A stretch of DNA of 60,202 nt from Rhizobiales bacterium UBA1912 (GCA_002337455.1 DDGC01000009.1:1-60202); one strand, 5' to 3'; counted from the stretch's first letter, positions 16,396-25,806 are shown. Numbers and translations: made by a program. Notes: a model not told the origin generated them from the letters alone.

Positions 16396-16563
16396 TGATA
16401 TGCCCTCCGCAATCAGTGTCCGGCTCAAAATGGCGGTGCCGGCCCGGCTCTTCAAGCAGCCTTGCAACGCCATCGGGCCGATTTACGATTTGACCTCATA
16501 ATACTTTCGTCCTATGCGCAAGCGCAGTATGGTCCGCCGCGAACACGGGGAGCTGATCCGATC

Positions 16564-17439
16564 GTGCCCAAATACTTCCTCGGCGTTGATGGCGGCGGCA
16601 CCAATTGCCGCATCTGCCTCGCCGATGCCAACCTTAAAACCCTCGCTGAAGCGCGCGGCGGGCGGTCCAATCTCCAGCTCGAAGGCGGCGATCCGGCCTA
16701 TGCCTCCATTCAGGAAGGCACACGGCAGGCCTTTGCGCTGGCCGGGCTCGACTATGGGGAAACCGCCAACACCGAGGCGTGCTTCGGCATGGCCGGCGCG
16801 CGGCTGCCCTCGGCGCGTGAAGCGTTCGCCCTGCGCCCCTGGCCATTCGCCCACGTCACTGTCTATGACGATATCGACATTGCCCGCGCCGGCGCCCATG
16901 AGGGCGAGGACGGGGCTGTGATCATCGTTGGCACCGGCTCGGCCGGCATGGCGCTGGTCGATGGCCAGCGCTATCAGGTCGGCGGTTGGGGCTTTCACAT
17001 TGGCGATCAGATGTCGGGCGCCATTCTGGGCCGCGAGCTCGTGCGTTACACTGTCGAGGCCACAGACGGTCTCGTCCAGACCTCGCCCCTGACCGACGCC
17101 GTTCTCGCCCAGCTTGGCGGCGACCTCAATGCGGTGATGGCCTGGAGTTTCGACAAGCGCCAGCCGGCAGACTACGGCGCGCTGATGCCACTTTTCATCG
17201 AATATTTCGAAAAAGGCGATCCGGTAGCCGCCGAGTTGATGGAAATCGAGCTTGGCTATATCGATCGCTATGTGTCTTACTTCAAATCCTGTGGTGCAAA
17301 CAGACTCGCCATTGTCGGCGGCTTCGGTCAAAGGCTGATGCCTTTGCTCGAAATCCGCTATGGCGATTACGTCTCTCTGCCCCGCGCCGAACCATTGCAT
17401 GGCGCTGTGATCCTGGCCCGCCAGAACGCCGCCCGCTAG
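16564..17439 (+). CDS. BadF/BadG/BcrA/BcrD-type ATPase, probable N-acetylglucosamine kinase
   Basis: A 291-residue member of the ASKHA kinase fold, BadF branch, which in sugar contexts phosphorylates N-acetylglucosamine or similar amino sugars. Marks are the phosphate-1 motif FLGVDGGGTNCRICLAD at the start, DIDIARAGA near residue 105, the phosphate-2 motif VIIVGTGSAGMAL near residue 120 and GGWGFHIGDQMSGA near residue 140. GTG 16564 was chosen because it begins just before the first strand and GGGGAG stands upstream; the longer frame from 16462 adds unrelated residues. The gene ends 23 bases before zwf and is probably co-transcribed with it, so the product may feed hexose phosphates into the same pathway. 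Confidence 0.8.
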   Translation: MPKYFLGVDGGGTNCRICLADANLKTLAEARGGRSNLQLEGGDPAYASIQEGTRQAFALAGLDYGETANTEACFGMAGARLPSAREAFALRPWPFAHVTVYDDIDIARAGAHEGEDGAVIIVGTGSAGMALVDGQRYQVGGWGFHIGDQMSGAILGRELVRYTVEATDGLVQTSPLTDAVLAQLGGDLNAVMAWSFDKRQPADYGALMPLFIEYFEKGDPVAAELMEIELGYIDRYVSYFKSCGANRLAIVGGFGQRLMPLLEIRYGDYVSLPRAEPLHGAVILARQNAAR

Positions 17440-17462
17440 TTTTTAAAGACGGAGGCTCGTCC

Positions 17463-18944
17463 TTGTCCGCACGCATTATTCCGGTACAGCCATTCGATTA
17501 TGTGGTGTTCGGTGCCACTGGTGATCTGACCCGGCGCAAGTTGATCCCGGCCCTTTATCATCGCTTTGCCGATGGCCAGTTCGACGAGCGTTCGCGCATC
17601 ATCGGCGTATCGCGCTCGGAACTTTCCGACGCCGATTTCCAGAAATTTGCCCGCGACGCGGTCAGCGAATTTGTCGAGAAAGTCGACCAGCACACGGATG
17701 TGATCGCCCGCTTCGTCTCGTGCTTTTCCTACATCGCCAACGATGTGACCGACAAGGAAGGCTGGGCTGATCTGGAAAAGACTCTGCGCACCGATCCCGA
17801 GATCGAACGCGCCTTCTATCTAGCCGTCGCGCCGTCGCTGTTCGGTCCCATCTGCGAATATCTCGACAACAAGGGCTATTGGCGGCGCGATGCCCGCGTC
17901 GTGGTTGAAAAACCCCTCGGCCAGGACCTTGAATCGTCGATGGAAATCAACGACGCGATCTCCGAGGTCTTCGCCGAAGATCAGGTTTATCGCATCGACC
18001 ATTATCTCGGTAAGGAAACGGTCCAGAACCTTCTGGCCCTGCGGTTCGGCAATATCCTGTTCGAGCCCATCTGGGACGCAGCTCATATCGATCACGTGCA
18101 GATCACGGTGGCCGAGGACGTCGGGGCTGGCACGCGCGGCTATTACGACGATTCCGGCGCCCTGCGGGATATGGTGCAGAACCACATGATGCAGCTCCTG
18201 TGCCTCGTCGCCATGGAGCCCCCGGCCTCTGACGATGCCAACGCCCTGCGCGACGAAAAGCTCAAGGTCCTGCGGTCGCTAAAACCCATCACCGGCGACA
18301 ACGTCTCCAAATGTACCGTGCGCGGCCAATATAAGGGCGGCGCGGTCAATGGCGGTTCTGTCGCGTCCTATCAGGACGAATTGCCCGACGCCAAGAAAGG
18401 TTCGAAAACCGAGACCTTCGTCGCGATCAAGGCCGAAGTCGAAAACTGGCGCTGGTCGGGTGTGCCGTTCTATCTGCGCACCGGCAAGCGCTTGCCCTCG
18501 CGCGTTTCTGAAATCGTCATCCAGTTCCGCGCCATCCCCCATTCGATCTTCGATCATGCCGAAGGGGCACCCCGGCCCAACAAGCTCGTGCTGCGCCTGC
18601 AGCCCGACGAGGGTGTCAAACTGTTCCTGATGATCAAGGATCCCGGCCCCGGCGGTATGCGCTTGCGCGAAGTGCCGCTCAACCTGTCCTTCGCCGAAAC
18701 CTTTTCCGAACGCACGCCCGAAGCCTACGAACGGCTGTTGATGGACGTCATCCGCGGCAACCAGACCCTTTTCATGCGCCGCGACGAGCTTGAGGCGGCT
18801 TGGCGTTGGATCGACCCGATCCGCCAGGCATGGGACAATGCGTCAGATACCCCCCAGACCTATACTGCGGGAACATGGGGCCCAACGGCATCGGTCGCCC
18901 TTATCGAGCGCGATGGCCGCACCTGGCACGAAGGCGACGACTGA
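17463..18944 (+). CDS. zwf: glucose-6-phosphate 1-dehydrogenase
   Basis: A 493-residue enzyme that oxidises glucose-6-phosphate to 6-phosphogluconolactone with NAD(P)+, the first step of the Entner-Doudoroff and pentose phosphate routes. The dinucleotide-binding motif VVFGATGDLTRRKLIPAL is at residues 13-30, and the active-site signature RIDHYLGKETVQNLLALRF is near residue 178. The frame is open far upstream; TTG 17463 is supported by GGAGG 7 bases before it and by the normal family N-terminus. The zwf-pgl-edd order is the standard alphaproteobacterial arrangement. Confidence 0.97.
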   Translation: MSARIIPVQPFDYVVFGATGDLTRRKLIPALYHRFADGQFDERSRIIGVSRSELSDADFQKFARDAVSEFVEKVDQHTDVIARFVSCFSYIANDVTDKEGWADLEKTLRTDPEIERAFYLAVAPSLFGPICEYLDNKGYWRRDARVVVEKPLGQDLESSMEINDAISEVFAEDQVYRIDHYLGKETVQNLLALRFGNILFEPIWDAAHIDHVQITVAEDVGAGTRGYYDDSGALRDMVQNHMMQLLCLVAMEPPASDDANALRDEKLKVLRSLKPITGDNVSKCTVRGQYKGGAVNGGSVASYQDELPDAKKGSKTETFVAIKAEVENWRWSGVPFYLRTGKRLPSRVSEIVIQFRAIPHSIFDHAEGAPRPNKLVLRLQPDEGVKLFLMIKDPGPGGMRLREVPLNLSFAETFSERTPEAYERLLMDVIRGNQTLFMRRDELEAAWRWIDPIRQAWDNASDTPQTYTAGTWGPTASVALIERDGRTWHEGDD

Positions 18945-18961
18945 ACCACCTGGAGACCGGC

Positions 18962-19660
18962 ATGACCATTGAGCGCAACGTATTTTCGACAAAGGACAGG
19001 CTTGCCGAAGCCCTGGCCGATGCCGTCGTTGAAAATCTCAATGCCGGGCTCGACGTGCGCGGCGCCGCCTCGCTGGCCGTTTCCGGCGGTTCGACACCCA
19101 GGCGCTTTTTCGAAATGCTTGGCGCGCGCGACGACGTCGATTGGGAAAACGTAACCGTCACGCTTGTGGACGAGCGCTGGGTGGACGAGACGTCCGATCG
19201 CTCCAACGCCAGGCTGGTCAAGGAGCATCTGCTTGCCGGGCCAGCCGCTGCGGCAAGTTTCATCCCGCTTTTCTCAGGCACGGCCCAACCCGATGCGACG
19301 GGCATCGCTGAAACCGCGGCGGCTCTCTCCAACTTGCCCGCTCCCTTTGATGCCGTGATCCTTGGCATGGGCAATGACGGACACACGGCCTCGTTCTTTC
19401 CCGGCGGTGACACGCTTCAGGATGCGCTCAATTCCGAGGGCCCCGTCATCGCCATCACAGCGCCCGGCGCGGGCGAACCGCGCGTCACCTTCACGCTCCC
19501 GCGCCTTCTCGATACACGTGCGCTCTATCTTCACATCGAAGGCGACGAAAAGGCCCAGGTGCTCGACAAGGCGCTCGAAACGGGCCCGGTCGAAACCATG
19601 CCGGTGCGGGCTGTGCTGTCGCAAAGCCATGTTCCTGTTTCTCTTTTCTGGTGTCCCTGA
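18962..19660 (+). CDS. pgl: 6-phosphogluconolactonase
   Basis: A 232-residue DevB-type lactonase of the glucosamine-6-phosphate isomerase-like fold that hydrolyses 6-phosphogluconolactone in the cytosol. Family motifs are AVSGGSTPRRFFEML near residue 40, TLVDERWVDETSDRSNARL near residue 66 and LGMGNDGHTASFFPGGD near residue 138. ATG 18962 follows TGGAG; the longer open frame upstream overlaps zwf and was rejected. It lies 17 bases after zwf and 50 before edd. Confidence 0.96.
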   Translation: MTIERNVFSTKDRLAEALADAVVENLNAGLDVRGAASLAVSGGSTPRRFFEMLGARDDVDWENVTVTLVDERWVDETSDRSNARLVKEHLLAGPAAAASFIPLFSGTAQPDATGIAETAAALSNLPAPFDAVILGMGNDGHTASFFPGGDTLQDALNSEGPVIAITAPGAGEPRVTFTLPRLLDTRALYLHIEGDEKAQVLDKALETGPVETMPVRAVLSQSHVPVSLFWCP

Positions 19661-19710
19661 GCCCCAACCAAACTCGGGTAACCTCCAACTTCCTCGCTAA
19701 GGAGGCGACC

Positions 19711-21525
19711 ATGACCGTCAAGACCACAATCAAGGATGTGACCGACGCTATCACCCGGCGTTCGGAAGCCTCGCGCCGCACCTATCTCGACCGGCTCGAC
19801 AAGGCGCGCGCCCAGGGCGTTTATCGCTCGGCGCTGTCCTGCGGCAACCTCGCTCATGGTTTTGCCGCGTGCGGTCCGTCCGACAAGGCCCAACTCGCCG
19901 GAGATCAGGCGCTCAATCTGGGCATAATCACGTCCTACAACGACATGCTGTCTGCCCACCAGCCCTATGAGACCTATCCCGCCATCATCCGCGACGCGGC
20001 GCGCGAGGCCGGTGGGGTGGCCCAGGTCGCAGGCGGCGTCCCCGCCATGTGCGATGGTGTGACCCAGGGCCAGCTCGGCATGGATCTGTCGCTGTTCTCC
20101 CGCGACGTGATCGCCATGGCTGCCGCGGTGGGTCTGTCCCACAACATGTTCGACGCTGCGGTCTTTCTCGGCATCTGCGACAAGATCGTCCCCGGCCTTG
20201 TCATCTCGGCCCTGACTTTCGGGCATCTGCCTGCCGTGTTCATCCCCGCCGGCCCCATGACCACCGGCCTCCCCAATGACGAGAAGGCCCGCATCCGCCA
20301 GCTCTATATGGAGGGCAAGGTCGGCCGCGACGAACTGCTTGAAGCCGAAAGCAAATCCTATCACGGCCCCGGCACATGCACGTTCTATGGCACCGCCAAT
20401 TCCAACCAGATGCTCATGGAAATCATGGGCCTGCATTTGCCCGGCGCCAGCTTCGTCAATCCGGGCACGCCGCTGCGTGACGCGCTGACCAAAGCCGCCG
20501 CCAAACGCGCCCTCGCCATCACCGCCCAAGGCAATGAATACACTCCCGCCGGCCACGTCATCGACGAAAAATCCATAGTCAACGGCCTCGTCGGCCTGCT
20601 GGCCACCGGCGGCTCGACCAACCATACGATGCATCTGGTCGCCATGGCCAATGCAGCGGGCCTGAAAATCACCTGGGACGACATGTCCGAACTTTCCGAC
20701 GTCGTGCCGCTCCTGGCCCGCGTCTATCCCAATGGCCTTGCCGACGTGAACCATTTCCACGCTGCCGGTGGCATGGGGTTCCTGATCCGTGAATTGCGTG
20801 ATGCGGGTTATCTCCATGACGACGTGACCACCGTCTGGGGGAAGGGGCTCGATGCCTACACCAAGGAACCGCGCTATATCGAGGAAGAGCTGACCTTTAC
20901 GCCCGCGCCCGCCCAAAGCGGCAATCCCAAGGTGTTGACCGTCGCCACCGAGCCTTTCGCCAAGACCGGCGGGTTGAAGCTGCTGTCGGGCAATCTGGGA
21001 AAATCGGTCATCAAGATTTCCGCCGTCAAAGCCGAAAACCGTCTGGTTCAGGCTCCCGCCCGGGTCTTTCACACCCAGCAGGGCCTGCAGGATGCGTTCA
21101 AGGCGGGCGAATTGACGTCCGATTTCATCGCCGTCATCCGCTTTCAGGGGCCAAAGGCCATCGGCATGCCCGAACTGCACAAGCTTACTCCGACCTTGGG
21201 TATCCTGCAGGACCGCGGCATCAAGGTGGCGTTGGTCACTGACGGGCGTATGTCGGGCGCTTCGGGGAAGGTGCCCGCCGCCATTCACATGACCCCAGAA
21301 GCCGCAGATGGAGGCCCCATCGCCAAGGTGAGGGACGGCGACTTGCTGCGTCTCGACGCTGAGACCGGAACGCTTCAATATCTGGGCGATGCCGAAGAAT
21401 TTTCGGCCCGTCCTGCGGCCACCGAGGATCTCACCGACCAGCATTACGGCATGGGCCGCGAACTGTTCGCCGGCTTCCGCCAACTCGTGGGAACGGCAGA
21501 TCGTGGCGCCAGCGTCTTCGCATGA
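19711..21525 (+). CDS. edd: phosphogluconate dehydratase
   Basis: A 604-residue iron-sulfur dehydratase of the IlvD/Edd family that converts 6-phosphogluconate to 2-keto-3-deoxy-6-phosphogluconate. Marks are GIITSYNDMLSAHQPYE near residue 70, AMCDGVTQGQLGMDLSL near residue 112 with a cluster Cys, GTCTFYGTANSNQMLME near residue 220 and VTDGRMSGASGKVPAA near residue 510. ATG 19711 has AAGGAGG six bases upstream. The aldolase gene eda, the next step, is not in this window. The 3' end overlaps the acetyltransferase gene by four bases. Confidence 0.97.
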   Translation: MTVKTTIKDVTDAITRRSEASRRTYLDRLDKARAQGVYRSALSCGNLAHGFAACGPSDKAQLAGDQALNLGIITSYNDMLSAHQPYETYPAIIRDAAREAGGVAQVAGGVPAMCDGVTQGQLGMDLSLFSRDVIAMAAAVGLSHNMFDAAVFLGICDKIVPGLVISALTFGHLPAVFIPAGPMTTGLPNDEKARIRQLYMEGKVGRDELLEAESKSYHGPGTCTFYGTANSNQMLMEIMGLHLPGASFVNPGTPLRDALTKAAAKRALAITAQGNEYTPAGHVIDEKSIVNGLVGLLATGGSTNHTMHLVAMANAAGLKITWDDMSELSDVVPLLARVYPNGLADVNHFHAAGGMGFLIRELRDAGYLHDDVTTVWGKGLDAYTKEPRYIEEELTFTPAPAQSGNPKVLTVATEPFAKTGGLKLLSGNLGKSVIKISAVKAENRLVQAPARVFHTQQGLQDAFKAGELTSDFIAVIRFQGPKAIGMPELHKLTPTLGILQDRGIKVALVTDGRMSGASGKVPAAIHMTPEAADGGPIAKVRDGDLLRLDAETGTLQYLGDAEEFSARPAATEDLTDQHYGMGRELFAGFRQLVGTADRGASVFA

Positions 21526-21962
21526 TGTCACAGCCGGACTTCACGCTGCTCGCCGTCCCGGTTTTTTCCCCGCTGTGCAATCTTGGCTTTGCCCTGCGGC
21601 GGGAGGTCTTCGTCGTCGAACAGGGTGTGCCGCAAGAGCTTGAGCACGATGCCGACGACATGACGGCGATCCACATCGTGGGCATCATGGATGGCGCTGT
21701 TGTTGCCGTGGCCCGCATACTGTTCAAGCCCGAGCACGCCAAGATCGGCCGGGTCGCAATCGCGAAGTCTCATCGCGGTAAGAAACTCGGCGCCCGGCTC
21801 ATTGAATTTGCCGTGCAGGTCGCGGGCGAAAACGGCCAACCCCGGTCCTATCTCGAAAGCCAGGCCGACAAGACCGGCTTTTATGCCGGGCTCGGGTTCG
21901 TGGCCTATGGAGACGAGTTCATGGACGCAGGCATTCCCCATCTCAGGATGAAGAACTATTGA
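21522..21962 (+). CDS. GNAT family N-acetyltransferase
   Basis: A 146-residue protein with the GNAT fold, which transfers acetyl from acetyl-CoA to an amine. The acetyl-CoA pyrophosphate-binding segment reads IAKSHRGKKLGARLIEFAV, and the C-terminal part YLESQADKTGFYAGLGF matches motif B of the family. N-terminal CNLGFALRREVFVVEQGVP is the ElaA/YitI-like pattern (R-x-E-V-F-V-x-E-Q). The substrate is unknown. ATG 21522 overlaps the edd stop (ATGA), so it is coupled to the Entner-Doudoroff operon, a position with no obvious metabolic reason. Confidence 0.85.
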   Translation: MMSQPDFTLLAVPVFSPLCNLGFALRREVFVVEQGVPQELEHDADDMTAIHIVGIMDGAVVAVARILFKPEHAKIGRVAIAKSHRGKKLGARLIEFAVQVAGENGQPRSYLESQADKTGFYAGLGFVAYGDEFMDAGIPHLRMKNY

Positions 21963-21968
21963 ACGCGC

Positions 21969-21993
21969 GGGGAGGGCTGTTAGCACCCTCCCC
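21969..21993. terminator. hairpin between convergent GNAT and betT genes
   Basis: GGGGAGGG (21969-21976) and CCCTCCCC (21986-21993) form an 8-bp GC stem with a 9-base loop, and GCGC/GCGC flanks can extend it. It sits in the 39-bp gap between two convergent stops. There is no T-run on either strand, so it is a likely bidirectional terminator or transcript-end stabiliser. Confidence 0.6.
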
Positions 21994-22001
21994 GAACGCG
22001 C

Positions 22002-24011
22002 TCAGTTCGTCTCGACGCTGTGCTCTGGGGCTGCGGTCACAAGCTGGGATTCAGGCATCTGTACCAGGGCCAGATAGCGCTCGAACTGGACCAGCACGTC
22101 CGCTATGAGCTGCTCGCGTGTCATCCCCATCACGTCATAGCCCTTCGAACCATCCGAGAAATAGGTCCGCGCCTCGTGGCGCACCTCGGGGCGGCTGGCC
22201 TCGAAGGCGGTAAACGCTGCCAGACGCTGTTCGGCACTCTGAAGGCCATAGACGAAGTTGCGCATCGCCTCGGACGGCGCCACCAGCGCGATGGTCCCGG
22301 CTGCCGTATCTTCCTCCAAGTGCACGTCCCAGCCGCGTTTAGCCAGTTCGTCCCGAACCTGCTCCAGCGCTGCCTTGGCCTCGCCACCAATAAAGTCCGT
22401 GACCTCCTTGAGCGTCGGCGCTTTGAGCATCAGGCCCAGCCTCCTTTGCCAGGTTAGTCCCGAAGCAGGGTGAGCTGGTCCCGCATGGGGTGAGGCGGCT
22501 TGCGCGTCCTGCTGGGCCAGGTCGGCCCGCATGCCGACATAGAGGGACCACACCAGCGCAAGCATCACGAATGTGAAGGGCAACGCGCTTGCGATGGTCG
22601 CCGATTGCAGCGCACCGAGCCCGCCTGCCAGCAGCAACCCGGCCGCCACTACGCCCTCCAATACGCACCAGAAGATGCGCTGGGCGGTCGAGGTCTCCGT
22701 TTCCCCGCCAGCCGCAATGGTGTCAACGACCAGTGAACCCGAGTCCGAGGAGGTGATGAAAAATACAGCAACGAGAATGACCGCGAGCGTTGAGGTTACC
22801 GCCGGTAGCGGCAGATAGGTGAAGAACTGGAACAGCCCTACTGCCACGTCGTTGCCGACCGCCATGCCCAGTTCGCCGGCTGCCACGCCAGTATCCACAA
22901 ACATCGCTGTATTGCCGAACACCGTCATCCAGAAGAAGGTGAAACCGGCCGGGATAAACAACACCGCGACTATGAATTCGCGCACCGTCCGTCCGCGTGA
23001 AATGCGGGCGATAAACATGCCCACGAACGGTGACCACGAAATCCACCAGGCCCAGTAGAACAGCGTCCAGCCATCGACCCAGGGCGTGGGCTCATAGGCG
23101 TAGATGTTGAAGGTCCGTAGCAGCAGCGTATCGAGATAGAGCCCGATATTCTGGACGAAATCCCTGAAAAGATCCGCCGTCGGTCCGACGAGCAGCACGA
23201 ACACCATCAGCAGAACGGCCACGATCAGATTGGTTTCCGAAAGGATGCGCACACCTTTGTCGAGCCCCGTGACAACCGAGATGGTCGCCAATGCCGTGAT
23301 GAACGCGATCAGTGGAACCTGCACCTGCGGCCCGATCGGCAGGCCGATCAGATAGTTGAGCCCGGCATTGATCTGGTTGACCCCAAGCCCCAACGAGGTG
23401 GCGATGCCGAACATCGTGCCCACAATGGCGAAGATGTCGACTGCGTGCCCGATCGGTCCGTTGATCCGGCTCTTGAGCAACGGGTAGAGCCCGGACCGTA
23501 TGGTCAGCGGCAAGTTGTAGCGATAGCCGAAATAGGCCAGCGACAGTCCCACCACGGCATAGATCGCCCAGGCGTGGATGCCCCAGTGAAAGAAGGTGAC
23601 CGCCATCGACTCGCGCATAGCCTCGATGCTACCCGGCTCGGCGGTTGGGGGGGCGTAAAAATGGGTCATCGGTTCGCCAACGGCATAAAACATCAGCCCG
23701 ATCCCCATACCGGCCGCAAACAGCATCGCGATCCAGGAGAGATATTTGAAGTCCGGCGTCGCATCGTCGGGCCCCAGCTTGAGCGAGCCGAAGCGCCCCA
23801 GCGAGAACAGCAGCACCGCAGCCAGGAAAATACCCACCGACAGCAGGTACAACCAGCCGAAGTTGCCAAGAATACCAGCCTGCAATCCCGAGAAAATATC
23901 CGCTGCCTGATCGGGCACTACGACCCCGATCAAAAGAAATACAGCAATAATGATGATGGCGCCGAAAAAGACGGGTGGATTGATGACGAAACGCGAAAAC
24001 ATGAACCCCAC
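22002..24011 (-). CDS. betT: BCCT family choline/betaine transporter, BetT type
   Basis: A 669-residue inner-membrane transporter of the betaine-choline-carnitine family with about 12 membrane segments. The signature around membrane helix 8 reads FYWAWWISWSPFVGMFIAR, followed by ISRGRTVREFI; an early Gly-rich FAAGMGIGLMFYAVGEP also fits. The family takes up choline or betaine with a proton or sodium gradient, often for osmoprotection. The length and the cytoplasmic C-terminal tail of about 140 residues (from about 530) resemble E. coli BetT (677 residues) rather than the shorter BetP/OpuD type. No betA/betB/betI genes are near, so choline as substrate is inferred from architecture. Confidence 0.9.
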   Translation of the reverse strand: MGFMFSRFVINPPVFFGAIIIIAVFLLIGVVVPDQAADIFSGLQAGILGNFGWLYLLSVGIFLAAVLLFSLGRFGSLKLGPDDATPDFKYLSWIAMLFAAGMGIGLMFYAVGEPMTHFYAPPTAEPGSIEAMRESMAVTFFHWGIHAWAIYAVVGLSLAYFGYRYNLPLTIRSGLYPLLKSRINGPIGHAVDIFAIVGTMFGIATSLGLGVNQINAGLNYLIGLPIGPQVQVPLIAFITALATISVVTGLDKGVRILSETNLIVAVLLMVFVLLVGPTADLFRDFVQNIGLYLDTLLLRTFNIYAYEPTPWVDGWTLFYWAWWISWSPFVGMFIARISRGRTVREFIVAVLFIPAGFTFFWMTVFGNTAMFVDTGVAAGELGMAVGNDVAVGLFQFFTYLPLPAVTSTLAVILVAVFFITSSDSGSLVVDTIAAGGETETSTAQRIFWCVLEGVVAAGLLLAGGLGALQSATIASALPFTFVMLALVWSLYVGMRADLAQQDAQAASPHAGPAHPASGLTWQRRLGLMLKAPTLKEVTDFIGGEAKAALEQVRDELAKRGWDVHLEEDTAAGTIALVAPSEAMRNFVYGLQSAEQRLAAFTAFEASRPEVRHEARTYFSDGSKGYDVMGMTREQLIADVLVQFERYLALVQMPESQLVTAAPEHSVETN

Positions 24012-24123
24012 TCATTCCTTGTTCATGCCTCCGGACAACGGCGGTCCGAGGCAATTGACTTGAGCAAAGTCTATCAGTGCGTGGCGTTGTTACAACCGCC
24101 TGTGGAAAACAATGCGTTTCGCC

Positions 24124-24864
24124 TCAGGATTTGCGGGAAGCCATTTCCTTGAGAAGCAAATCCTTAGCCTGGTTGATCTTGGCGGCCAGAAACGCCGATC
24201 CGCCAGTGTCGGGGTGCACCTTTTTCATCAGCGTCCGGTGCGCAGCCTTGATGGCGTCTGGGCCCGCTCCCGGTTTGAGCCCCAGAACTTCATAGGCTTC
24301 CTCCAGCCCACTGACGCCGGTCGTGGCGTGGGTGTCGTCGTCCCCCTCCTCGTCGCCAGCTTCCATGCCGAACTCGCTGGCAAAATAGTCGCGCCAACCG
24401 GTCCGGTTGGCATCGAGCCAGCTTTTATAAAGCGCCAGGGAGTCCGGATCGTCGCCCACCTCGTCATAGAACGCCCAGCATTCCTCAGCCGAAAGGTCGG
24501 CCAGTTCACGTCCGGCAAAATGCCCAGCCCGCACGGTGCCCGTAACCGAACCGGTCTCGTGCTCGAGCCGCATATCGAGATAAGCCGAAGAAACCGTCGA
24601 AACATTGTTTGGGCTCGACATGCCCGCCCCGAAATCAATAGGACCGAGCCGCCCGCGCATCAAGACGCCTAGCCCGCCCGCCGCCATGAAACTGGCCACA
24701 AGCATCTGCCCCCGCAGGCCCAACAGCGCCGCGCCGATCACCAGCGCGCCGCCCACGGTCCAGCGCAGGGTGCGCACCAATTGCCGGATTTCACCCCGCA
24801 AAAAGAGAGAATAGAGATAGAGGGCGATCAGCGCCACAGCACCGGCGAGCACGAACCAGATCAT
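24124..24864 (-). CDS. membrane-anchored J-domain protein
   Basis: A 246-residue protein with hydrophobic stretches at about residues 3-23 and 37-52, possibly a third at 54-68, and a C-terminal J domain (about 188-246) carrying the HPD motif in MKKVHPDTGGSAFLAAKIN. J domains stimulate DnaK ATPase; a C-terminal J domain after membrane segments is the TIM14/DjlC-like arrangement, so it would recruit DnaK to the membrane. The central part is acidic with EEGDDD. It overlaps the upstream VWA-protein gene by four bases, which points to a shared function. It is not DnaJ itself: the zinc-finger and Gly/Phe regions are absent. Confidence 0.88.
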   Translation of the reverse strand: MIWFVLAGAVALIALYLYSLFLRGEIRQLVRTLRWTVGGALVIGAALLGLRGQMLVASFMAAGGLGVLMRGRLGPIDFGAGMSSPNNVSTVSSAYLDMRLEHETGSVTGTVRAGHFAGRELADLSAEECWAFYDEVGDDPDSLALYKSWLDANRTGWRDYFASEFGMEAGDEEGDDDTHATTGVSGLEEAYEVLGLKPGAGPDAIKAAHRTLMKKVHPDTGGSAFLAAKINQAKDLLLKEMASRKS

Positions 24865-25586
24865 GAAAGCTGTTCGAGCAGCAGTTTCGCCGTCCCGCCC
24901 TGTTGCAGCTTGAGCGCTGCCCGTCCCCCGCTAGCATAGGCGGCAACGGCCCGCAACAGCGCGGCCAGCTCTGCTGCCGCACCGGCATTGAACCGCGCAT
25001 AGGCGCCCTTGGTCAGCCGCGCGAATTCCTTGAACGCAGTCTGCGCTACCGGGTCGTGCCCTTCCTGGAACAAAAACATCGGGCAACCCAGCAACCCCAA
25101 CTCGCCCGCCTTCTGGGCCAGCTTGTCGATATCTTCTTCCATTGCGTCGCCCACATAGACGACGGCATTGATCTTTTTCTTGTTGTGCTCGGCTCGGGCG
25201 TGGGCGAACACCTTTGAAATCTGCGTGTGTCCGCCGCGGCAATCGATGCCTGTCATCAGGCCCGCCAGCGCCCGCGCGTCGGACACCCAGCGCGAAGCCT
25301 GACATTCCCCAAAGCCGCGGAAAAAGATGAGCTGGACGTCAAGCCCGCCCGTCTTGGCTACTGTTTCAAACATTTCGCCCTGCAATTGGCACGCCAGATC
25401 CCATGTGGGCTGGCGGCTCATCGTGGCGTCCATCGCAAACAGCAGGCGGCCGCGCTCACCCTCGTTCGTCGTTCTGGCAGTGCTCATGGCGCCCACCTTG
25501 GCAACGAAATCGGCGATCTCCGCATGCGATGCGCGATCGGCAGCTGGAGGGGTGCGGGGAGTCTTTGTCGGGGTCTTTTCGGCCAC
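24861..25586 (-). CDS. VWA-domain protein
   Basis: A 241-residue protein with a von Willebrand factor A-like domain over most of its length. The metal-site motif reads FAMDATMSR (D-x-T-x-S in place of the usual D-x-S-x-S), with YVGDAMEED as a later acidic site. No signal peptide is seen, so it should be cytoplasmic. GTG 25586 is preferred over ATG 25634 because GGAGAG lies just upstream and the extra residues look non-conserved. The stop overlaps the J-domain gene (ATGA), so the two are coupled. Cytosolic VWA proteins often act as scaffolds for metal- or chaperone-assisted assembly; the exact role is not known. Confidence 0.82.
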   Translation of the reverse strand: MAEKTPTKTPRTPPAADRASHAEIADFVAKVGAMSTARTTNEGERGRLLFAMDATMSRQPTWDLACQLQGEMFETVAKTGGLDVQLIFFRGFGECQASRWVSDARALAGLMTGIDCRGGHTQISKVFAHARAEHNKKKINAVVYVGDAMEEDIDKLAQKAGELGLLGCPMFLFQEGHDPVAQTAFKEFARLTKGAYARFNAGAAAELAALLRAVAAYASGGRAALKLQQGGTAKLLLEQLS

Positions 25587-25742
25587 GTTCTCTCCTTTCC
25601 CCTCAAATATGGGCCGCGCCGCCGCGCCCTGCAAGTCCGGTCGGGCGGTGCTGGCTCTCTTCAGTTCAATTTTACGGCAAGAGTGAATTTTGACGCCATG
25701 ACGCGGGGCTACGCCACTGAATATGCCAACAGTGCCAGAAGC

Positions 25743-25776
25743 ACAGGAGCCCGGGGGTGCGTCCCCGGGCTCCTGT
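25743..25776. terminator. strong GC hairpin between AHSA1-type and VWA genes
   Basis: A perfect 14-bp stem, ACAGGAGCCCGGGG (25743-25756) with CCCCGGGCTCCTGT (25763-25776) and a six-base loop. A second, weaker hairpin (AGCATCCCC with GGGGTGCT) follows up to the stop of the AHSA1-type gene. It is downstream of that minus-strand gene and upstream of the VWA gene, so it probably separates two transcription units. No T-run is present. Confidence 0.65.
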
Positions 25777-25806
25777 CAGCATCCCCACCAAGAGCCCTGG
25801 GGGGTG

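Noticed and set aside
16986..17462. Upstream extension of zwf through the sugar kinase gene
   Set aside because: It is an alternate frame of the kinase gene; GGAGG and TTG at 17463 give the normal zwf start.
19531..21531. 666-residue open frame antisense to edd
   Set aside because: It is a shadow of the GC-rich edd gene with no recognisable domain, and edd is certain.
25681..25806. Possible small gene in the 220-bp gap after the VWA gene start
   Set aside because: The frame through 25683-25800 is dominated by the 14-bp hairpin and shows no conserved protein pattern.
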